A stretch of 64,000 nt of DNA from Streptomyces sp. HM190 (lineage in GTDB: Bacteria; Actinomycetota; Actinomycetes; Streptomycetales; Streptomycetaceae), in assembly GCF_009857135.1 (NCBI RefSeq), contig NZ_CP047318.1:6262001-6326000 (forward strand). The letters run 5' to 3'. Shown here piece after piece: positions 60,250 through 64,000 of the stretch. The first letter of the stretch is position 1. Each line of letters opens with the position of its first letter. The position numbers were made by a program, and so were the translations under genes. Under the pieces are notes generated by a model. The model did no database searches. It was not told the DNA's origin and saw only the letters and a program-made list of their open reading frames with translations.

Positions 60250-62481
60250 ATGCGCACGCACCACCCGAGCCGCCGCACCCTGCTCACCGCGACCACAGCC
60301 GCAGCAGCCCTCACCACCCTCCCGGCACTCACCACCCCGGCCCACGCCACCGAGGCCCGGAGGGGCCCCACCGCCGAGGGCTACCGCTGGCGCACCGCCG
60401 TGATCGGCGGCACCGGCTTCATCACCGGCGTCCTCTTCCACCCCTCCGTGCGCGGCCTCGCCTATGCCCGCACCGACATCGGCGGCGCCTACCGCTGGGA
60501 CGACCGGAGGGCCCGCTGGACCCCGCTGACCGACCACCTCGGCTGGGACGACTGGAACCTCCTCGGCGTCGAGGCGATCGCCGTCGACCCCGCCCACCCG
60601 AACCGCCTCTACCTCGCCCTCGGCACCTACACCCAGCCCTGGGCCGGCAACGGCGCGATCCTCCGCTCCGACGACCGCGGCGCCACCTGGACCCGCAGCG
60701 ACCTCACCGTCAAGCTCGGCGCCAACGAGGACGGCCGGGGCACGGGCGAGCGCCTGCTCGTCGACCCCCGGGACAGCGACACCCTGTGGCTGGGCACCCG
60801 GCACGACGGCCTCCTCAGGTCGACGGACCGGGGCGCCACCTGGGCGAAGGCCCCCGGCTTCCCGGCCACGCCGAACGCGACCGGGCAGGGCGTCACCCTG
60901 CTCGTCGCCGCCGGCCGCGTCCTCTACGCCGGCTGGGGCGACGGCGACGGCACCTCCGCCACCGCCAACCTGTACCGCACGACCGACGGCACCACCTGGG
61001 AGGCCGTCCCCGGACAGCCGGCCGGCGCCTTCGCCAAGGTCCCGATCCGCGCCGCGTACGACCGGCACACGCGCGAGCTGTACGTGACGTACGCCAACGC
61101 CCCCGGCCCCAACGGCCAGTCCGACGGCAGCGTGCACAAGCTGCGCACCACCAGCGGCACATGGACCGACGTCACCCCGGTGAAGCCCGGCGGCACCACG
61201 GCCGACGGCTCCGCGGACGCCTTCGGCTACGGCGGGGTCGCCGTGGACGCCCGCCGCCCCGGCACCGTCGTCGTCTCCACCAACAACCGCTGGGCGGACG
61301 TCGACACGGTGTTCCGCTCCACCGACGGCGGCCACGGCTGGACCTCCCTCAAGGACTCCGCCGTCCTCGACGTGTCCGAGACCCCCTACCTCACGTGGGG
61401 CGAGGACCAGCCGAAGTTCGGCTGGTGGATCCAGGCCCGGGCGCTCGACCCGTACGACTCGCAGCACGTCGTGTACGGCACCGGCGCGACCCTCTACGGC
61501 ACCCGCGACCTCAGGCACTGGGCGCCCCGGGTCCGAGGGCTGGAGGAGACGTCCGTGCGCCAGCTGATCTCGCCGCCCACCGGGCGGGCGCACCTGATCA
61601 GCGGGCTCGGGGACATCGGCACGATGTACCACGAGCGGCTCACGGCGTCCCCGTCGCGCGGCATGGCGACCAACCCCGTGTTCGGGTCGGCGACGGGCCT
61701 CGCGCTGGCCGCGGGGAAGCCGTCGTACGTGGTCCGCACCGGGTGGGGCGACCACGGCAACGGCGCCTCCTCGACCGACGGCGGCCGGACCTGGAAGCCC
61801 TTCGGGAGCCAGCCGGCCCTGGCCAAGGACGCGCCGGGGCCGATCGCCGTCAGCGCCGACGCCACCGTGCTGATCTGGTCCTTCGTCCACTGGGACGGCA
61901 CGAGACACCCGGCCCACCGCTCCACCGACGGCGGTGCGACCTGGACCGAGGTGCCCTCCTTCCCCAAGGGCGCCACCCCGGTCGCCGACCCGGCGGACGC
62001 GACGCGCTTCTACGCCTACGACACCGGCACCGGAACGCTGTACGCCAGCACCGACGGCGGCCGCTCCTTCACCGCGGGCGCGACCGGACTGCCCTCGGGC
62101 GACAGCCAGTACAAGCTGGCCGCCGCGCCGGGACGCACCGGTGACCTGTGGCTGAGCACCAAGACGAACGGCCTGTACCGGTCCACCGACGGCGGGGCCT
62201 CCTTCACCAAGGTCGCCGGCTGCCGCGCCTCGCACGTCCTCGGCTTCGGCAAGGCCGCCCCCGGCGCCGCCTACCCGGCGATCTACCAGATCGGGGCCGT
62301 CGACAGCCTCACCGCCGTCCTGCGCTCCGACGACGGCGCGCGCACGTGGACCCGCGTCAACGACGACGCCCACCAGTGGGGCTGGACCGGCGAGGCCATC
62401 GCCGGCGACCCCCGGCTGTACGGCCGCGTCTACGTGGCGACCAACGGCCGCGGCATCCAGTACGGGGACCCGGTCCGATGA
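60250..62481 (+). CDS. Secreted GH74 xyloglucanase (endo-type)
   Basis: A 743-residue GH74 with a twin-arginine signal (PSRRTLLTATT; cleavage near AHA, residue 33). Two seven-bladed beta-propellers with many Asp-box-like STDGGxTW repeats. Catalytic aspartates are in the family hallmarks YARTDIGGAYRWD (D76) and GLGDIGTMY (D455). GH74 enzymes cleave the beta-1,4-glucan backbone of xyloglucan. No C-terminal carbohydrate-binding module is present. Its stop overlaps the GH42 start (ATGA). It should generate the oligosaccharides taken up by the upstream transporter. Confidence 0.92.
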   Translation: MRTHHPSRRTLLTATTAAAALTTLPALTTPAHATEARRGPTAEGYRWRTAVIGGTGFITGVLFHPSVRGLAYARTDIGGAYRWDDRRARWTPLTDHLGWDDWNLLGVEAIAVDPAHPNRLYLALGTYTQPWAGNGAILRSDDRGATWTRSDLTVKLGANEDGRGTGERLLVDPRDSDTLWLGTRHDGLLRSTDRGATWAKAPGFPATPNATGQGVTLLVAAGRVLYAGWGDGDGTSATANLYRTTDGTTWEAVPGQPAGAFAKVPIRAAYDRHTRELYVTYANAPGPNGQSDGSVHKLRTTSGTWTDVTPVKPGGTTADGSADAFGYGGVAVDARRPGTVVVSTNNRWADVDTVFRSTDGGHGWTSLKDSAVLDVSETPYLTWGEDQPKFGWWIQARALDPYDSQHVVYGTGATLYGTRDLRHWAPRVRGLEETSVRQLISPPTGRAHLISGLGDIGTMYHERLTASPSRGMATNPVFGSATGLALAAGKPSYVVRTGWGDHGNGASSTDGGRTWKPFGSQPALAKDAPGPIAVSADATVLIWSFVHWDGTRHPAHRSTDGGATWTEVPSFPKGATPVADPADATRFYAYDTGTGTLYASTDGGRSFTAGATGLPSGDSQYKLAAAPGRTGDLWLSTKTNGLYRSTDGGASFTKVAGCRASHVLGFGKAAPGAAYPAIYQIGAVDSLTAVLRSDDGARTWTRVNDDAHQWGWTGEAIAGDPRLYGRVYVATNGRGIQYGDPVR

Positions 62482-64000
62482 CGCGGCGGCCCACCGGACC
62501 CACGCTCGCCGACGCCACCCGCGGCCGGCTCCTCTTCGGCGGCGACTACAACCCCGAGCAGTGGCCCGAGGAGGTCTGGCACGAGGACGTCCGCCTCATG
62601 AAGGATGCGGGCGTCAACTCCGTCACCCTCGGCGTCTTCTCCTGGGCGAAGCTCGAACCCCGGCCGGGGGCACGCGAGTTCGGCTGGCTGGACACCCTGA
62701 TGGACCTGATGCACGAGCACGGCGTCGGGGTCGTCCTCGCCACCCCCACCTCCTCCCCGCCGCCGTGGATGGGCCGCCTGCACCCCGAGACCCTTCCGCG
62801 CGACGAGAACGGGCAGATCGAGTGGTGGGGCTCCCGCCAGCACTTCTCGCACTCCAGCCCCGTCTACCGCCGCTACGCCGCCGCCATCACCGAGGACCTC
62901 GCCGCCCGCTACGGCTCCCACCCCGCCCTCACCCTGTGGCACATCAACAACGAGTACTGCACCTACGACTGGGGCGACGAGGCCGCGACCACCTTCCGCG
63001 ACTGGCTGCGCCGGAAGTACGGCACCCTCGACGCGCTCAACGAGGCATGGGGAACCGCCTTCTGGAGCCAGGGCTACGACGGCTGGCACGAGATCCTCCC
63101 GCCGCGCCGCGCCCACTACCTGCGGAACCCCACCCAGGTGCTGGACTTCAAGCGCTTCACGAGCGACATGCTCCTGGAGTGCTACGTGATGGAGCGGGAC
63201 ATCGTCCGCCGGCACACTCCCCACATCCCGGTCACCACCAACTTCATGCCGCTGTGGGCGGGCCAGGACACGTGGCGCTGGGCCGAGGAGGAGGACGTCG
63301 TCTCGGTCGACCTCTACCCGGACCCGCGTGACCCGCTGGGCGCCCAGCACGGCGCGCTCGTCCAGGACATGACCCGCTCGCAGGCGGGCGGCGGTCCCTG
63401 GATGCTCATGGAGCAGGCCGCCGGACCCGTCAACTGGCGGGGCGTGAACCACCCCAAGCCCCGGGGCCTGAACCGCCTCTGGTCCCTCCAGGCGGTCGCC
63501 CGCGGCGCCGACGCCGTCTGCTACTTCCAGTGGCGGCAGTCCCGGCAGGGCGCGGAGAAGTTCCACTCCGGGATGGTCGGCCACGCGGGCGAGCAGGGCC
63601 GCACCTTCCAGGAGGTCAAGCGGCTCGGCGCCGACCTCGCCGCGATCGGCGCCGAGGTGTCCGGCCGTCCCCTCACCGCCGACGTCGCCGTGCTGTTCGA
63701 CTGGAACTCCTGGTGGGCCGGCGCGCAGGACGGCCGCCTGTCGTCCGAGGTGGACCTCCCCCAGGTCGTCCGGGACTGGCACCGCGCCCTGTGGGAGGCC
63801 CACCTCACCACCGCCTTCGCCCACCCCGAGCACGACCTGTCGGCGTACCGGCTCGTCGTCGTCCCCCAGCTCTACCTCCTCACGGACACGGCCGTCGACA
63901 ACCTCGTCGCCCATGTCCGCGGCGGCGGCACCCTCGTCTGCGGCTTCCTGACCGGGGTCGCCGACGAGGACGACCGGGTCCGGCCCGGCGGCATGGACGC
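62478..64000 (+). CDS. GH42 beta-galactosidase (3' end outside window)
   Basis: The frame is open to the window end, giving 507 residues of a roughly 670-residue GH42 family enzyme. LFGGDYNPEQWPEEVWHEDV at the N-terminus, the acid/base in HINNEY (E159) and the nucleophile in WMLMEQAAG (E312). The second domain (ADVAVLFDWNSWWA...) is the trimerisation-type domain. No signal peptide, so it acts on imported sugars, removing terminal beta-galactose (as found on xyloglucan side chains). It overlaps the GH74 gene by four bases. Confidence 0.92.
   Translation, partial: MTRRPTGPTLADATRGRLLFGGDYNPEQWPEEVWHEDVRLMKDAGVNSVTLGVFSWAKLEPRPGAREFGWLDTLMDLMHEHGVGVVLATPTSSPPPWMGRLHPETLPRDENGQIEWWGSRQHFSHSSPVYRRYAAAITEDLAARYGSHPALTLWHINNEYCTYDWGDEAATTFRDWLRRKYGTLDALNEAWGTAFWSQGYDGWHEILPPRRAHYLRNPTQVLDFKRFTSDMLLECYVMERDIVRRHTPHIPVTTNFMPLWAGQDTWRWAEEEDVVSVDLYPDPRDPLGAQHGALVQDMTRSQAGGGPWMLMEQAAGPVNWRGVNHPKPRGLNRLWSLQAVARGADAVCYFQWRQSRQGAEKFHSGMVGHAGEQGRTFQEVKRLGADLAAIGAEVSGRPLTADVAVLFDWNSWWAGAQDGRLSSEVDLPQVVRDWHRALWEAHLTTAFAHPEHDLSAYRLVVVPQLYLLTDTAVDNLVAHVRGGGTLVCGFLTGVADEDDRVRPGGMD

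Noticed and set aside
62561..63331. 256-codon frame inside the GH42 gene
   Set aside because: The true frame from 62478 has GH42 catalytic motifs and stays open to the window end; this one is an Arg/Ala/Pro/Gly-rich alternative frame.

Overview
The window is a chromosomal segment of a high-GC actinomycete, almost certainly a Streptomyces. The grounds are the extreme third-position GC bias, frequent GTG starts with GGAGG-type ribosome binding sites, the sporulation sigma factor WhiG, and the gene order DUF2469 - yraN - comM/yifB - dprA - whiG - (TetR, M23) - rpsB - tsf - pyrH - frr - cdsA - rlmN, which is the conserved core arrangement of that genus. No rRNA, tRNA, insertion sequence, phage, CRISPR array or antibiotic gene cluster was seen.

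Bases 1-13,000 hold the housekeeping core: competence/recombination-type genes (YraN, ComM, DprA), whiG, translation factors (S2, EF-Ts, RRF), UMP kinase, CDP-diglyceride synthase and RlmN. Long GC hairpins sit between rpsB and tsf, between tsf and pyrH, and after cdsA. Bases 13,180-17,224 are a TPP-riboswitch-controlled thiamine ABC importer (thiB-thiP-thiQ). Bases 17,300-22,650 hold a LAXTG-anchored surface protein, a LOG-family protein, a VOC protein and a two-gene ABC exporter-like unit.

Bases 22,815-52,900 are dominated by polyamine and GABA catabolism. They encode a putrescine-type class III aminotransferase, an Lrp regulator, three aldehyde dehydrogenases, two PotD-like binding proteins, a PotABC importer, a PuuB-like FAD oxidase, GabT and a PucR regulator. 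Together these would import putrescine or spermidine and carry it through aminobutyraldehydes and GABA to succinate. Interleaved are unrelated genes: an SGNH hydrolase, a PadR regulator with a divergent SnoaL-like gene, YceI, a probably leaderless membrane-protein gene, GDPD, an adenosine-deaminase-family enzyme that is probably an aminodeoxyfutalosine deaminase (menaquinone synthesis), a proline-rich DUF4190 protein, NADAR, PAP2 and a TraG/VirD4-like P-loop ATPase.

Bases 53,045-64,000 form a plant-glycan locus. It contains a GH3 enzyme with an embedded beta-trefoil-like segment, a divergent operon with a lipoprotein and two permeases, a Tat-exported GH74 xyloglucanase and a GH42 beta-galactosidase that runs off the window. 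Two identical 14-bp perfect palindromes (TCGAAGCGCTTCGA), each just downstream of a promoter, face the two transcription units and suggest control by one LacI-family repressor. The set points to xyloglucan use, with no ATPase encoded in the locus (a shared MsiK-type ATPase is the likely partner).

A recurring structural theme is short tandem duplication in gene-free gaps, often copying the 3' end and stop codon of the adjoining gene (near 5.4, 17.3 and 19.7 kb), with further minisatellites near 31.7, 33.75 and 51.2 kb.
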